64,000 nt of DNA, taken from Wurfbainia villosa (Eukaryota > Streptophyta > Magnoliopsida > Zingiberales > Zingiberaceae). A model generated the notes under the pieces. The model ran no database searches and was not told the DNA's origin. It worked only from the letters and a program-made list of their open reading frames with translations. Location: NCBI GenBank assembly GCA_025175895.1, contig CM045993.1:47558621-47622620 (forward strand), written 5' to 3'. Below, piece by piece: positions 22,624 through 33,973 of this stretch (the stretch's first letter is position 1; every line of letters starts with the position of its first letter). A program made the translations under genes and the position numbers.

Positions 22624-23925
22624 ACTTCCCTATTAGCCTTGGTTTTTCTAGACCTAGAACTTGTTCCATAATTAAATGGAACATTATGATAGGACATAGG
22701 TTTGTTAACCAAACCTTTCTTGCCCTTGGACATTTGTTGTTTCCTACGCCTTAAATTTTGATCACTAGACCCCTTAAATGAATTTGTAATAATTGCTAGG
22801 GTCTTTTCTAATTTTTCTTTCCTTGACCTCAAGGCTCGGTTCTCCACCTCTAATCTTCCCAATTTTGATCTATCATTAGATTTTTGGGAATTATTTTTCT
22901 TCTTAGGCATATGCCTAGATTTCTTGAGGTTAATGTACAAGTTTTATTCTATTCTCCTTATACTCTCCCTAGGCAAGATAGGTCTAGAATTATGGTGTCT
23001 AGATTTATCCTTAGGTAAACTAACATTCTTGGCACCTAGGCAAACATATTTATTCCTACTAGCATGCTTTTCATTAATCATGGCAAGTGAACTAAAATAA
23101 TTTTAGCATGCTTATAAGTCCTAGAAATTGAAGGTGCATTAATTGAATTTACCTTAGGGTTAGCTTTGGAAGCTCCCCCTACATGAGATGCTCCTTCTTG
23201 CCCCTTCTTCCTCCCCCTAGGGCATTGGCTTGTATAATGCCCCCTTTGGTTGCATTTGAAGCACACAATGTGCTCCTTGCTTCTAATTGTGGGGACATCG
23301 GCATCTTTCACCTTTGGTGCCGGTTGAACCTTCTTCACCTTCTTGGGACACTTTCCTTACACTCAAAGCATGTTATATGATTTTTATTTATAATCACAAT
23401 ACTTGAGTTACCTAGGAAATTTTCACTTCTCCCGGATGTTGAAGTTTCTTCTTGAACTTGTTCCAGGATGGAAGGCCTCTCCTCCCCCTCAATGCTAGAG
23501 GTGGAGGTCTCCACCAAATAATCAACATCATCGAAGGTGGATGGCGATTCTTCAACATCCTCGGATCCGGATGTTGATGGGCATTCTTCCTTGGCATGGA
23601 CCAATGTGGGCTCTTCATGAAATCTTATCACCTTGTCCCATACCAAATGTTGTTAGGAATCAAATCACTAAGCAATTTGATTATCTTGAGATTTATCTTG
23701 AAGTCCTTGATTTGATCTTGGGTCCACCTTGACTTCTCAATTTGTCTATTTTCTTCATCCCTAGGCATTTTAAAACCATTTTCTAGAATTAACATAATAT
23801 CAAAATTGGTTTCTAGATATACCTTCATTTTTCTTCTCCACCATTGAAAGTCTCCTTCGAATTTTTGTGGTTGGAGGTAGTAGCCGACCATCTTATCATG
23901 CTTGTGTTGGCAGTTAGTCGTCGAT
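22624..23925 (-). pseudogene. gag: SIRE-like Copia gag, frameshifted
   Basis: 23901-23628 is the N-terminal domain ('MVGYYLQPQKFEGDFQWWRRKM', W-rich as in UBN2/DUF4219-type gag). 23646-23335 is an acidic Ser/Glu-rich middle. 23338-23078 has the knuckle 'CFKCNQRGHYTSQC' (intact C-x2-C-x4-H-x4-C). 22940-22624 is a basic, coiled-coil-like tail ('LEVENRALRSRKEKLEKTL'). Frame changes lie near 23640, 23340 and 22960. The start is likely the ATG at 23893-23891 (MVGYYL...). The plus strand at 23936-23947 is the primer site complement. Confidence 0.75.
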
Positions 23926-23949
23926 AAGCAACCTAGCTCTGATACCACT

Positions 23950-25375
23950 TGTTGGACCATCGGTGGTCGGCTAGAGGGGGGTGAATAGCCCTCAATCGTC
24001 GTACGGTGGAATTCGATCGTTCGTCGCGTATCGCTTATCTACGATTGTCATTAGCACAACGAAAATATACAAATAGAAATACGAACAACAACACAAGCAT
24101 ACACAAATACACATGATATATGTGGTTCGGAACCAAATGGTTTCTACTCCATGGGGCGAGCTCAATGAGCTAAAGTTATGCACACGACACTAACTAAACT
24201 CCTTCTCGATAACATGTCAGAGGTGGAGAAACCTCGTACAAGCTATTACAATAGTAATACTAAAGTACAAGCAAGAATACAAATACAATACAAAATACAA
24301 GTAAAGAACACTTTACACAAATCGCTTTGAATCACTTGCTGTTACTTGCTTTGGATTGGCTTTGAACGTCTAGAATGCAACATCAATTCCCCTCCAAAAT
24401 CACCCTTAAAGTCTTGGAAAAATTCTCCATCTCGAACTCCATTTATAACCTACATCGAGCTAATTTTGCGCTTAGCAGTCGACTGCTAAAAAGTCCTAGT
24501 CAACTGCTCCTGTAGCTGTTGTCTCACAACGACTTGATCCACGCTGGACAAGTTCCAATGGATCCTCCATCAGTCGATTGATGATGACCATCAGTCGACT
24601 GCTGACCTTGTAGTCGATTGCCCAGTCGGCTATGGAGCATTCTGTGTCCACGACACTTCCATCAGTCGACTGTCATCCCTTGACAGTCGACTGCTATCAA
24701 CATCAGTCGACTGCCATCCCTCGACAGTCGACTTATAGGCTACAAAATGTAGTCTAACACCAGTTGAACCCTAGTCGACTTGGATCAGTTGAACCAACAC
24801 CTATGTCAGTCGACTGTTGTCTGGTAAAACCTTAAACACCAAGTTGTTTGAGCATCCGACCATCGGGTAAACCCTCAAACACCATGTTTGAGCCTCCAAC
24901 ACTCAGTCTTAGCCACTTGGCCAAGTCCACCTCATCCTTTCATGGAGTTCCCCACCAAAGCTTTCTTCCCTCGGCCTACGTCTCTCGGATGCACCAAGTG
25001 CACAGCTTCGCAATGCCATCCTTTGCGTCTCTTGCCCTCGAAGTATGCTTCCCTTGGGCCTCACTCCATTCGCTTCCCATCCGACGGTCCCTCGAATGCA
25101 CCAAGTGCACGGCTTCGCAATGTCATCCTTCACTGACTCAAGGACCCCGAGCCTTGTGAACTTGCCAAATCCTCAAGACTTCCCACACCAAGCCTCATGC
25201 TTGGATTTTCCCAACACCAAGCCCCATGCTTGGACTTTTCACCACCAAGGCTACACACTTGGATTTATGTGACCAACCCATGTTGGACTTCCCATGACAA
25301 TCCCATGTCATGCATTTTGTCTAACATCAAAATATAGTTTGAGTCAAACTTGAGTCCGGGCCGATTGCACAAACA
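23950..25375 (-). repeat. SIRE-like element G 5' LTR, 1426 bp
   Basis: Plus reading TGTTGGACCATC...GCACAAACA. The GGCTAGAGGGGGGTGAATAGC block near its left end marks a family also seen at 36693 and 63558. From 24475 to 24815 it contains a cluster of CAGTCGACTG palindromes, and from 25180 to 25265 repeated CCAAGC..CATGCTTGGA words. It holds no gene; frames at 24848-25272 are chance. Confidence 0.82.
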
Positions 25376-25492
25376 GCAGATCCTTTCACTAAGGCCCTTC
25401 TAGCGAGAGCTTATGATAGGCATGTGGAGGGAATGAGAATAAGATGTATGGCAGTATGAGGATAGTATATTCTTTTAGTATAAGTGAGAGAT
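25376..25492 (+). pseudogene. Copia D3 RNase H tail and polypurine tract
   Basis: Reads 'ADPFTKALLARAYDRHVEG' and ends at TGA 25458-25460, matching the D2 end 'YPFTKALPAKAFDRHVED' (60985-61045). AAGTGAGAGAT at 25482-25492 is the plus-strand primer before the LTR. The rest of D3 lies beyond the G insertion. Confidence 0.85.
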
Positions 25493-25885
25493 TGTTGGGA
25501 TGTATACTGAAAAGTCTATTCTTTGTATGAACATCTTTATTTTTGAAATAAGAATCACATGATCATTGTTTACATATTTATGGTTATGCATATTGTCTGA
25601 TACATTATATTGTAGATAACATGGTGTGTGGTGTCACACGGAAGATCATGTTATCAGTTCCTTGTAGAGTATAAGTAGAGGCTCACAATCGAGATGGTTT
25701 TGGACAAACCATTGGTATGGTTGTAGTGTAATTTGATATTGATTTATCTTGACCATAGAATTACACTAGTACACTTTGTGTGTATTGAGCAGGACAGACT
25801 TAGAGGTGATTCAATCTATTGCTGACTACATAATTGAATCAGACCTCGGATATTATGGTGTACATGCTCTTAATCCCGATATAAT
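25493..25885 (+). repeat. D3 3' LTR, part 1 of 3
   Basis: TGTTGGGATGTATACTGAAA onwards matches the D2 LTRs (54080, 61106) up to the point where element C is inserted after GATATAAT. Confidence 0.88.
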
Positions 25886-27676
25886 TGCTAGTGAAAGCCC
25901 TAGAGCCAATCATGTGATGATTGTTGTATGAACTTTATTGTATCATATTCCTATTTATAAAGGCATGGTTATTATATTTACTTGTATTGGTGCCAAATAA
26001 CTAAATATAATAATGTCCTTGAGTAGTAGGTTCTTATCTATATCAATCGATTGGTTGAATCGATAATGAGATGATATAGAGAACACTACTCTTAATCATT
26101 CCTAGTCGAGTATTAACATTCAGGGATAATGTTAATGCGTAGAGACTAGCATGTAGGTCAACACGATGACTTGATCTCACAAGTCATGGATATGAGATAT
26201 CAAGTTGACACATGGGTATGCATTGGAGAATGTATACTAAATGACCTGCCATGAGAAAGTATCATGGATCATTATATGAGTGTCATATACTTTCTCATGT
26301 GGCTATTAGTATGACTATTAGTCCTTAGACCTGAAGTCACCATGGTTCCCTACATAAGGAGTTGCATACTTTGGCTTCGTCAAACGTCACCCGTAAATGG
26401 GTGGACTATAAAGGCGATTACTGGGTATGTAACAAATTATGTGGAGGGATGTGAGTGATGTAGATGGGATCTATCCCTCCTATATGACAGGGGTGACATC
26501 GATATTCTTGATAGAGTGAGACCACGAAGTGCATGGCCATGCCCAAATGAGTCAATATGAGATATTGAACTCATTTGATTAGAGTGAGTCTATTTGGAGT
26601 TCAAGATATAGATTGTACCGAGGATGACACGGTCTATGCCTCAATTGGTCAATCTAGATGTCAAGGATAGAGGGACATTGTCACATATTGTGAGAGTCAC
26701 AATTAGTAGTCACAAAGGTGATGTTGGAGCTTAACATTCTTGTAACTTGGGTAGCAATGATGTGTTGCTAGATACCGCTCATTGCTTATGTTCCTAAATC
26801 GGTTTAGGGACATTGCCAACGTTACAAGAACCGATAGGGTCACACACATAAGGGCAATTAGATGGAGATTAGGTTCATATGATGAACCATGAGGATTAGG
26901 TTCATGGGATGAACCAAATTGGATTAAGAGTAATCCAAATTAGACTAATTGAGTTAGACACAAGTTGATTCAAGTGTTGAATGAGTCTAATTTTGATTTG
27001 ATTCATTAAGTGAATTTAAATTAATGAATAGAGATTCATTAAATCAAAGTGACTTGAATCAAGTGGTTAGATTTGATCAACCATGGGAGATTAGAGGTCA
27101 AGTTTGACTTGACTTGAGAGGGAAGATGAAAGGTCATGTTTGACTTGACCAAATGCCCACATCATCATTGACTTATCATGTGGTGCCACCTCATGAGGGA
27201 GACCAAGAGCCATGGGAGTTACATGCATGCATGTAACCTCCCAAGCCTTGAAGTGGCCGGCCACTTTAGGGGTTTTGATGGTTGAATTCATTTGGTGAGT
27301 TACACACAACTTCATCTTCTTCCTTGGATCAACTTCCCTCAAGCTCTCCCTCTCTCCTTCCTCATCTTGTCAAGCATCTAAGGAGTGCTAGCACACTCAA
27401 GATTGCTTTTCTCCACCTTTTGCTTGTGTGGATACCAATAGAGGAGTGTGCACTTGACGCTCTTGAGTTCCGGCGAACCTTTTGGACGAGCGGGATTTGC
27501 GAAGGGCGTCGCATCGAGGGTAACGTCCTTATCATATAGATCTAAGGTAGATCTAGGGTTTTATATAAGCACATACATGTTTTAGTTTTAATACATCTTC
27601 GCACGGATCCGTGGCCGGGGATTCCGAGGTTTCCGCAACGCAAAAAGCAGTTTTTGCAGCTCGAAAAAACCCAACT
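25886..27676 (+). repeat. Element C 5' LTR, 1791 bp
   Basis: TGCTAGTGAAAGCC (first base pair TG, third base changed from the 3' copy) to CCCAACT. It is 44 bp shorter than the 3' LTR, mainly because of one deletion near 27150 where the 3' copy has a segment including CATGGCCGGCCAATG. No gene inside; frames at 27091-27539 recur in the other LTRs at the same place and show no known domain. Confidence 0.92.
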
Positions 27677-27677
27677 G

Positions 27678-27690
27678 TGGTATCAGAGCC
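27678..27690 (+). other. Element C primer binding site
   Basis: TGGTATCAGAGCC, one base after the LTR, complementary to the 3' end of initiator Met tRNA. Confidence 0.88.
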
Positions 27691-27771
27691 ACGTGCGAAG
27701 CATGTATGTGTTTCATTTTTGTAGTTTTTATATTAGATATAAAAATTACATATTTTTATGTTTCTGTAAAT

Positions 27772-28399
27772 TGTTGGGAGTATGGGGAATACAATCAAAG
27801 TCCCACATTGGTAAGACATGGAAAAGATCATGTGCTTATAAGAAAAAAGATATCTCCATTGGTATGAGGCCTTTTGGGTAAAGCCCAAAAACAAAACCAT
27901 GAGGGCTTGGGCCCAAAGTGGACAATATCATACCATTGTGGAGATATGTGGATCTTATATGCACTAACAATTGGTATCAGAGCCATGGTCCATGTCAAGC
28001 CATGAACCTCGAACGAAGGAAGTTGAGCTCCCACGTCCGGATCAAGAGAACCAGACATCAGGAAGGAAGTCTAGTTGGGTCTGGGGACGAACAAGCGGGG
28101 AAGTCTGTGGGTTGAAGATCGGACATCAAGCAGAGAAAATCCTTCGAGGAGGGATAGGCTTGAGGGGGGGCCCAATGTGGTCCTTCGTTTGAGGGGGGGA
28201 TTGTTGGGAGTATGGGGAATACAATCAAAGTCCCACATTGGTAAGACATGGAAAAGATCATGTGCTTATAAGAAAAAAGATATCTCCATTGGTATGAGGC
28301 CTTTTGGGTAAAGCCCAAAAACAAAACCATGAGGGCTTGGGCCCAAAGTGGACAATATCATACCATTGTGGAGATATGTGGATCTTATATGCACTAACA
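27772..28399 (+). mobile_element. TRIM: 628-bp miniature LTR retrotransposon
   Basis: Two direct terminal repeats of 198 bp (27772-27969 and 28202-28399), identical as far as I can read, begin TGTTGGGAG and end ACTAACA. TGGTATCAGAGCC (27972-27984) is the primer site two bases inside, and GAGGGGGGGAT (28191-28201) is the polypurine tract before the 3' repeat. The flanks are perfect TAAAT repeats (27767-27771, 28400-28404). The related element C2 has the empty site (about 51831-51845). The 232-bp interior has no credible protein, so it depends on enzymes from another element. Frames at 27654-28330 are shadows. Confidence 0.96.
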
Positions 28400-28404
28400 T
28401 AAAT

Positions 28405-29141
28405 TTCCTGGTTTTATACAATTTTTGGGTATTTTTCTCGAAGAGTCGAAGCAACAAGTGTTGGGACACTTGTAGGCTTCAACCGTCGAGAAAAACTCTC
28501 CGAAACGGCGAGTTCTCGCTTTACGTTTTTGGGACAGCGACTTAAGTCACTGTAGGATCATAATAGGAACACTCGCGAAGTTAATTTTGTGAGTATGGGC
28601 ACTTCCCCTATCCCCGAAAGGGGCCTTGTCCTGCGATTGCGCTCGGAAACCGCTTAGCAGGACCGTTACGGAGAGGTGACCCATAAATTTGAAAAAAAAA
28701 TAGGAAAAATTATAGAAATTTTCTGTAAAAATACATAATTTATAATTATATATAATTCTGTAATTGTCACGTCCCAATGACCCCAATTTTATTGGAATAT
28801 GTGTGTTATAATTCATAATACGGCCTGCGTGTCGTTTTTGTGGTTGTGCGTGTTGTATAGTGTATGCAACTTGCGCGTCGTACCTCTTCTTTTGAAATTC
28901 TAGTTGTAAATAGTTTTAGATTCAAATGTAACTCGAGTTTCATATTTGTAATGTACAAAATGGAGCGGTGGAAAGTCCACTTGTGGACGAAGTTACGAGA
29001 AGGGTGCCGACGACACATGGCAGTCAAAGGAAGCGCTTGGAGAAGCCGTTAGCCTTAGGTTGACCGTCCGATCTTCTCATTGGCTTGAGAAGATCGTAGT
29101 AGGGCCATGACTACATCACAGTTAAATATATTTATATATGT

Positions 29142-29207
<66 letters not shown>

Positions 29208-29997
29208 GATGCATGCTAGTAGAATAATGCTTGTATATATATGATATATATATGATGCATGCTAGGATAATTTTCTTGTATGTATATGATGCACGCTAGA
29301 ATAATGTATGTATGTATGTGATGCATGCTAATATAGGATAATAAAGGCCTCAATGCGTATATGATACACATTACGATTAGATTAGATCATAATCGAATCA
29401 ACTCGAAAATGCCTACCGAGCCTTGATACCCATCACTACCTCGATCATTTGTTGTTGTTGAATCTGCCAAAGCATAGCAACACATATTATCTTGGTAGGG
29501 TGCGGAGGGACAATCTTGGTCCCGCCTATCACGCTAAGGTTAGAGTAAGCTCAATTAGATTGAGCAAATCTAGTTAACTCAATTGGATCGAGTAGAACTA
29601 TAGGCATATTCCAACCGTTGGAAAGATAGGATAAGATCACATTTACACTAAATCTTGGGCGATTTAGCCAAAGCTAACTCAAGGACTTTTGTAAATGTGG
29701 GTCTTGATCCTATAAACAAGAGTTGCATAGAGATGTAATCGGTAATGTGTTACCCACCGATCGTACTAAGTCTTGGGTGATTTAGCTAAAGCTAACTCAA
29801 GGCTTAGTATGATGTGGATCTTGTCCCGCAAGAATTATAGCTAGATTTTATGAATCTAGTAATGTGGTTTGACCACATCCATAACTCGATTCTACAAAAT
29901 TCCTATAATTCAGTGGGAGCATCATTTGATTAAAGGCCTAATTAAATGATAAAAGGAATATGATATTAATTCTCTGCATTGTATGTTGTAGATAACT
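28405..29997 (+). other. Element C untranslated leader
   Basis: Along with 27691-27771, it lies between the primer site and the gag ATG, about 1.7 kb without the TRIM. It has no gene. It holds (TA)n at 29144-29197, three to four TGATGCATGCTAG units with TGTATGTA spacers (29206-29335), and two copies of GATTTAGC(C/T)AAAGCTAACTC at 29670 and 29781. The same order is present in C2 (51742-53535), so these are fixed leader features of the family. Confidence 0.8.
29144..29197. repeat. (TA)n microsatellite, 54 bp
   Basis: Uninterrupted alternating TA in the element C leader. The equivalent tract in C2 is about 144 bp with one interruption. Confidence 0.95.
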
Positions 29998-31896
29998 ATG
30001 TCGACAAACACGAACACTCTCTCTCTACGTTCTGTCCTTGAGAAGGACAAGCTCAATGGAGCAAATTTTCTGGACTGGTACAAGAACTTGAGAATTGTTC
30101 TTACTCAAGAAAGGAAGCTGTACGTCCTAGAGCAGCCCATTCCGGAGGCACCTCCTACCACTGCCTCGCGAGCTGACAAAGATGCTTACAAGAAGCATCA
30201 AGATGATGCATTAGATGTGTCATGTCTAATGCTTGCGACTATGAACTCTGAGCTTCAGAAGCAACACGAGTTCATGAATGCTTATGATATGGTTGAACAT
30301 CTTCGTCAACTATATCAAAGACAAGCAAGGAAGAGATATGAAGTCTCTAAGGCATTGTTTAGGTCCAAAATGCAAGAAGGGACTCCCGTAGGTCCATATG
30401 TACTCAAGATGCTTGGGTACATAGAAAACCTACAAAGGTTGGGATTCCCACTTGGCCAAGTGTTGGCCACTGACCTAATCTTGCAATCTTTGCCACAAGC
30501 CTACAATCATTTTGTCATGAATTACAACATGAATGAAATTGATAAGCCACTGCCTGAGATGCTCAGCATGTTGAGAACTGCTGAGCTTAACCTTAAGAAG
30601 GGAAAATCTGACACCATTTTGATGGTGCACAAAAAGAAAGGCAAGGGCAAGCCTAAAGGTAAGGGAAAGTCCCAAGCCAAGGGCAAAGGCAAAGAACTTA
30701 AACCCAAAGGAGGGGTAGCCAAGGAAGGGGCTTGCTTCCATTGCAAGGAACCAGGACACTGGAAGCGTAACTGCAAAGCTTACTTGGAAGATCTTAAGAA
30801 GAAAAGAAGTGAGACTTCTACTTCAGGTATAAATGTTATAGAAGTCAATCTATCTATTTCTTCATCATGGGTATTAGATACCGGATGTGCATCTCACATT
30901 TGTACCAATGTGCAGGCGCTGAGAAATAGCAGGGCATTGATAAAGGGCGAGGTGGACCTACGAGTAGGCAATGGAGCAAGGGTTGCTGTTGTTGCTGTAG
31001 GAACTTATAATCTATCTCTGCCCTCTGGGCTTGTACTAGAATTAGATGAATGTTGTTATGTGCCTGCTTTGACTAAGAACATAATTTCGGTTTCTTGTTT
31101 GGACAAGAAAGGATTTACATTTATAATAAAGAACAAATGTTGTTCAGTTTATTTAAATGATATGTTCTATTGTAGTGCACCTCTAATGAACGGACTCTAT
31201 TTTCTAGACTTAGAGAGCCCTATCTATAACATAAGTGCCAAAAGGTTCAAGTCAAATGAGTTGAACCAAACCTATCTCTGGCATTGCCACTTAGGTCACA
31301 TAAATGAGAGTCACTTATCTCAGCTCCATAAGGATGGGCTGCTAGACTCATTTGATTTTGAATCATATGAGACATGCGAGTCTTGCCTTTTAGGCAAGAT
31401 GACCAAGACTCCCTTTAGTGGACACAGCGAAAGAGCAACAGATTTGTTAGGACTTATACATAGTGATGTATATGGTCCTTTCAATGTTGCTGCTAGAGGT
31501 GGTTACAGGTACTTCATTACATTTACTGATGACTTCAGTAGATATGGTTATGTGTATCTCATGACACATAAATCAGAATCCTTTGAAAAGTTCAAAGAAT
31601 TCAAGAATGAAGTACAAAACCAGCTTGACAAGAGTATTAAGATACTTCGATCAGATCGAGGTGGTGAATACCTTAGCCATGAGTTTCGTGACTATCTAGC
31701 TGAGTGTGAGATTCTATCCCAATTCACTCCTCCTGGAACACCACAGTGGAATGGTGTATCCGAAAGGAGGAATTGTACCCTATTAGATATGGTACATTCT
31801 ATGATGAGTCACACAGATCTTCCTATATCCTTTTGGGGATATGCTCTAGACACAACAGCTTTATCGTTAACCGTGTACCATCCAAGGCTGTCATAA
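29998..31896 (+). CDS. gag-pol: Element C gag, protease, integrase (frameshifted end)
   Basis: 632 codons from ATG 29998 (MSTNTNTLSLRSVLEKDKLN), the first in-frame ATG after the leader. Domains in order: Copia gag/UBN2 (residues 10-200, 'GANFLDWYKNLRIVL'); a Lys/Gly-rich basic linker; knuckle 'CFHCKEPGHWKRNC' near 245; protease 'WVLDTGCASHIC' near 292; GAG-pre-integrase 'LWHCHLGHI' near 425 and 'CESCLLGKM' near 460; integrase core with D in 'IHSDVYGP' (~488), D in 'FTDDFSRYG' (~510) and E in 'NGVSERRN' (~587). Near 31857 one base is missing, and the frame ends after 13 off-frame codons. The next frame carries on. Confidence 0.93.
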   Translation: MSTNTNTLSLRSVLEKDKLNGANFLDWYKNLRIVLTQERKLYVLEQPIPEAPPTTASRADKDAYKKHQDDALDVSCLMLATMNSELQKQHEFMNAYDMVEHLRQLYQRQARKRYEVSKALFRSKMQEGTPVGPYVLKMLGYIENLQRLGFPLGQVLATDLILQSLPQAYNHFVMNYNMNEIDKPLPEMLSMLRTAELNLKKGKSDTILMVHKKKGKGKPKGKGKSQAKGKGKELKPKGGVAKEGACFHCKEPGHWKRNCKAYLEDLKKKRSETSTSGINVIEVNLSISSSWVLDTGCASHICTNVQALRNSRALIKGEVDLRVGNGARVAVVAVGTYNLSLPSGLVLELDECCYVPALTKNIISVSCLDKKGFTFIIKNKCCSVYLNDMFYCSAPLMNGLYFLDLESPIYNISAKRFKSNELNQTYLWHCHLGHINESHLSQLHKDGLLDSFDFESYETCESCLLGKMTKTPFSGHSERATDLLGLIHSDVYGPFNVAARGGYRYFITFTDDFSRYGYVYLMTHKSESFEKFKEFKNEVQNQLDKSIKILRSDRGGEYLSHEFRDYLAECEILSQFTPPGTPQWNGVSERRNCTLLDMVHSMMSHTDLPISFWGYALDTTALSLTVYHPRLS

Positions 31897-32075
31897 AGAC
31901 ACCATATATGATATGGACAGGGAGAAATTCCAAGATGTCTTTCATGAGGATTTGGGGTTGTGAGGCTTATGTTCGACATCAAGTCTCAGACAAACTGGGA
32001 CCCAAATCCGATAGGTGCTATTTTGTTGGATATCCCAAGGATACAAAGGGATATTACTTCTACATTCCCAGTTAG
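31850..32075 (+). pseudogene. Element C integrase C-terminal part
   Basis: After the frameshift the coding frame is that of 31746-32075, meaningful from about 31858: 'NRVPSKAVIKTPYMIWTG', 'MRIWGCEAYV', 'CYFVGYPKDTKGYYFY'. This is the usual Copia integrase tail. It ends at TAG 32073-32075; the same frame resumes at once with 'HKVFVAKTG', so the stop is a point mutation. Confidence 0.9.
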
Positions 32076-32081
32076 CACAAA

Positions 32082-33572
32082 GTGTTTGTGGCAAAGACTG
32101 GAGTTTTTCTAGAAAGGTATTTTGTTTCTAGAAAAACTAGTGGGAGTACCTTCGATCTTGAAGAAATTCAAGATAAGGACCATAGCACTGAGGCCTTGAT
32201 AGAGGTTGAACAGGAACCACAAAGTGTTGTGGGTGATGAGGTTGTTGCACAAGGAGTTGTGGAACAACAACCTGTTCAGGTAGACCTACCTCTTTGCAGA
32301 TCTGATAGGGTACGTCGTCAGCCTGAGAGATACTCATTTCTCTTGTTTGACCATGATGACGTAATGCTCATTGAGAATGAGCTTACCTCCTATCAGGAAG
32401 CTGTGATGAGCCCAGATTCTGAGAAATGGCTAGAGGCCATGAGATTCGGGATGGAATCCATGTACACCAACCAAGTATGGACTTTGGTTGATCCACCTGA
32501 AGGGGTCAAACCCATTGGGTGTAAGTGGGTCTTTAGAAGAAAGACTGACATGGATGGACTTACGCATACCTATAAGGGCCGATTGGTGGCTAAAGGCTTC
32601 AAGCAGATTCATGGTATTGACTATGATGAAACCTTTTCTCCAGTGGCGATGTTTAAGTCCATTTGGATCTTGCTTGCTATTGCAGCATATCACGATTATG
32701 AGATCTGGCATATGGACGTCAAAACTGCGTTTCTGAATGGAAACTTACTCGAGGATGTGTACATGACACAAATTGAGGGTTTTGAAGATCCACAACATAC
32801 TGGGAAAGTATGCAAGCTGCAAAGGTCCATTTATGGGCTAAAGCAAGCCTCTCAGAGTTGGAATCTTCGATTCGATGATGCGATCAAACAATTTGGTTTC
32901 ATCAAGAATGAAGATGAACCCTATGTCTACAAGAGGGTTAATGGGAACACAATTGTCTTCCTTGTATTGTATGTGGATGACATACTGCTCATTGGGAATG
33001 ACATCCCTTCGCTACAGTCTGTGAAGACTTGGCTAGGGACGTGCTTCTTAATGAAGGACTTAGGTGAAGCAGTCTGTATTCTAGGCATCAAGATCTATAG
33101 AGATAGATCTAAGAGATTTCTTGGCCTAAGTCAGAGTACATACATTGACATGGTATTACTACGGTTTACCATGCAGAATTCCATGAAGGGACTTCTGCCG
33201 ATGTCACATGGTGTGAGTCTTTCGAAGACTCAAAGTCTCTCTTCTAGAGAGGAGAGAGACCGAATGGATAAGATCCCTTACGCATCTGCTATAGGATCTA
33301 TCATGTATGCCATGCTGTATACTCGTCCTGATGTCTCGTATGTTTTGAACATGACGAGTAGATACCAGTCAGATCCAGGTGAGCATCACTGGATAGCAGT
33401 CAAGAATATTCTTAAGTACTTGAGAAGGACTAAAGAATATTTCTTGATATTTGGAGGCGATGAGGAGCTAGCTGTAAAGGGTTACAGCGATGCCAACTTC
33501 CAAACTAACCAGGATGATTATAGATCGCAGTCAGGGTTCGTGTTTTGCTTGAATGGTGATGCTGTGAGCTAG
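32082..33572 (+). CDS. pol: Element C reverse transcriptase (RVT_2) and RNase H start
   Basis: 496 codons counted from the ATG at 32082, although the natural protein joins from upstream. An acidic linker is followed by 'WTLVDPPEGVKPIGCKWV', 'ARLVAKGFK'-like 'GRLVAKGFKQIHGIDYDET', 'DVKTAFLNGNL', 'KLQRSIYGLKQASQSWN', catalytic Y-V-D-D at 32970-32981, 'LGIKIYRDRSKRFLGLSQ', 'YASAIGSIMYAM..TRPD', then the RNase H start 'GYSDANFQTNQDD'. It ends at TAG 33570-33572, where relatives have Trp (E: no data; D2 'IIWRSVKQK'). The enzyme makes cDNA in the cytoplasmic particle. Confidence 0.93.
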   Translation: MFVAKTGVFLERYFVSRKTSGSTFDLEEIQDKDHSTEALIEVEQEPQSVVGDEVVAQGVVEQQPVQVDLPLCRSDRVRRQPERYSFLLFDHDDVMLIENELTSYQEAVMSPDSEKWLEAMRFGMESMYTNQVWTLVDPPEGVKPIGCKWVFRRKTDMDGLTHTYKGRLVAKGFKQIHGIDYDETFSPVAMFKSIWILLAIAAYHDYEIWHMDVKTAFLNGNLLEDVYMTQIEGFEDPQHTGKVCKLQRSIYGLKQASQSWNLRFDDAIKQFGFIKNEDEPYVYKRVNGNTIVFLVLYVDDILLIGNDIPSLQSVKTWLGTCFLMKDLGEAVCILGIKIYRDRSKRFLGLSQSTYIDMVLLRFTMQNSMKGLLPMSHGVSLSKTQSLSSREERDRMDKIPYASAIGSIMYAMLYTRPDVSYVLNMTSRYQSDPGEHHWIAVKNILKYLRRTKEYFLIFGGDEELAVKGYSDANFQTNQDDYRSQSGFVFCLNGDAVS

Positions 33573-33953
33573 AAGAGTTCGAAGCAGGACACAGTTGCTG
33601 ATTCTACAACAGAAGCCGAGTATATCGTTGCATCTGAGGAAGCAAAGGAGGCAGTTTGGATCCATAAGTTCATTACTGAGCTTGGGGTGGTTCCTAGCAT
33701 AGCAGATCCCATAGAGCTCTATTGTGACAACAATGGAGCGATTGCACAGGCTAAGGAACCTCGCTCACACCAGCGGACCAAACACATACTACGGCGCTTC
33801 CATCTCATTCGAGAGATTATTGATAGAGGAGATGTGAAGATTTGTAGAGTACCCACAGAGGCTAACATCGCAGATCCCTTAACCAAGGCTTTGGCACAGA
33901 AAAAGCATGATGGTCACAATAGGTCATTGGGGATTAGATACTACGGTGATTGA
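33573..33953 (+). pseudogene. Element C RNase H C-terminal part
   Basis: In the same frame as the RT: 'DSTTEAEYIVASEEAKEAVW', 'LYCDNNGAIAQAKEPRSHQRTKHI', 'ANIADPLTKALAQKKHDGH', stop at 33951-33953. Catalytic acidic residues of the Copia RNase H are recognisable. It is separated from RT only by the TAG. Confidence 0.9.
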
Positions 33954-33963
33954 CACTAGTGTT

Positions 33964-33973
33964 AGTGGGAGAT
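33964..33973 (+). other. Element C polypurine tract
   Basis: AGTGGGAGAT immediately before the 3' LTR, the plus-strand priming site. Confidence 0.8.

Larger units (their letters stand above)
22624..25375 (-). mobile_element. SIRE-like Copia element G, minus strand, gag end only
   Basis: 5' LTR (25375-23950), iMet primer site and the first 1.3 kb of gag; the rest is displaced beyond element E. It was inserted in the RNase H tail of element D3: D3 sequence resumes at 25376, and GCAGA (25376-25380) is the candidate duplication. Confidence 0.82.

Noticed and set aside
24475..24820. Regularly repeated CAGTCGACTG as a CRISPR-like array
   Set aside because: The units are 10 bp, unevenly spaced, with no constant spacer length and no cas genes, and the setting is a plant LTR.
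27282..27539. 85-codon frame repeated at 35414-35671 with conserved sequence
   Set aside because: Its conservation is only LTR identity; it lies inside the C-family LTR and has no domain.
27678..27690. tRNA gene fragments at the TGGTATCAGAGCC sites
   Set aside because: These are primer binding sites, short matches to the tRNA 3' end beside LTRs; no cloverleaf surrounds them.
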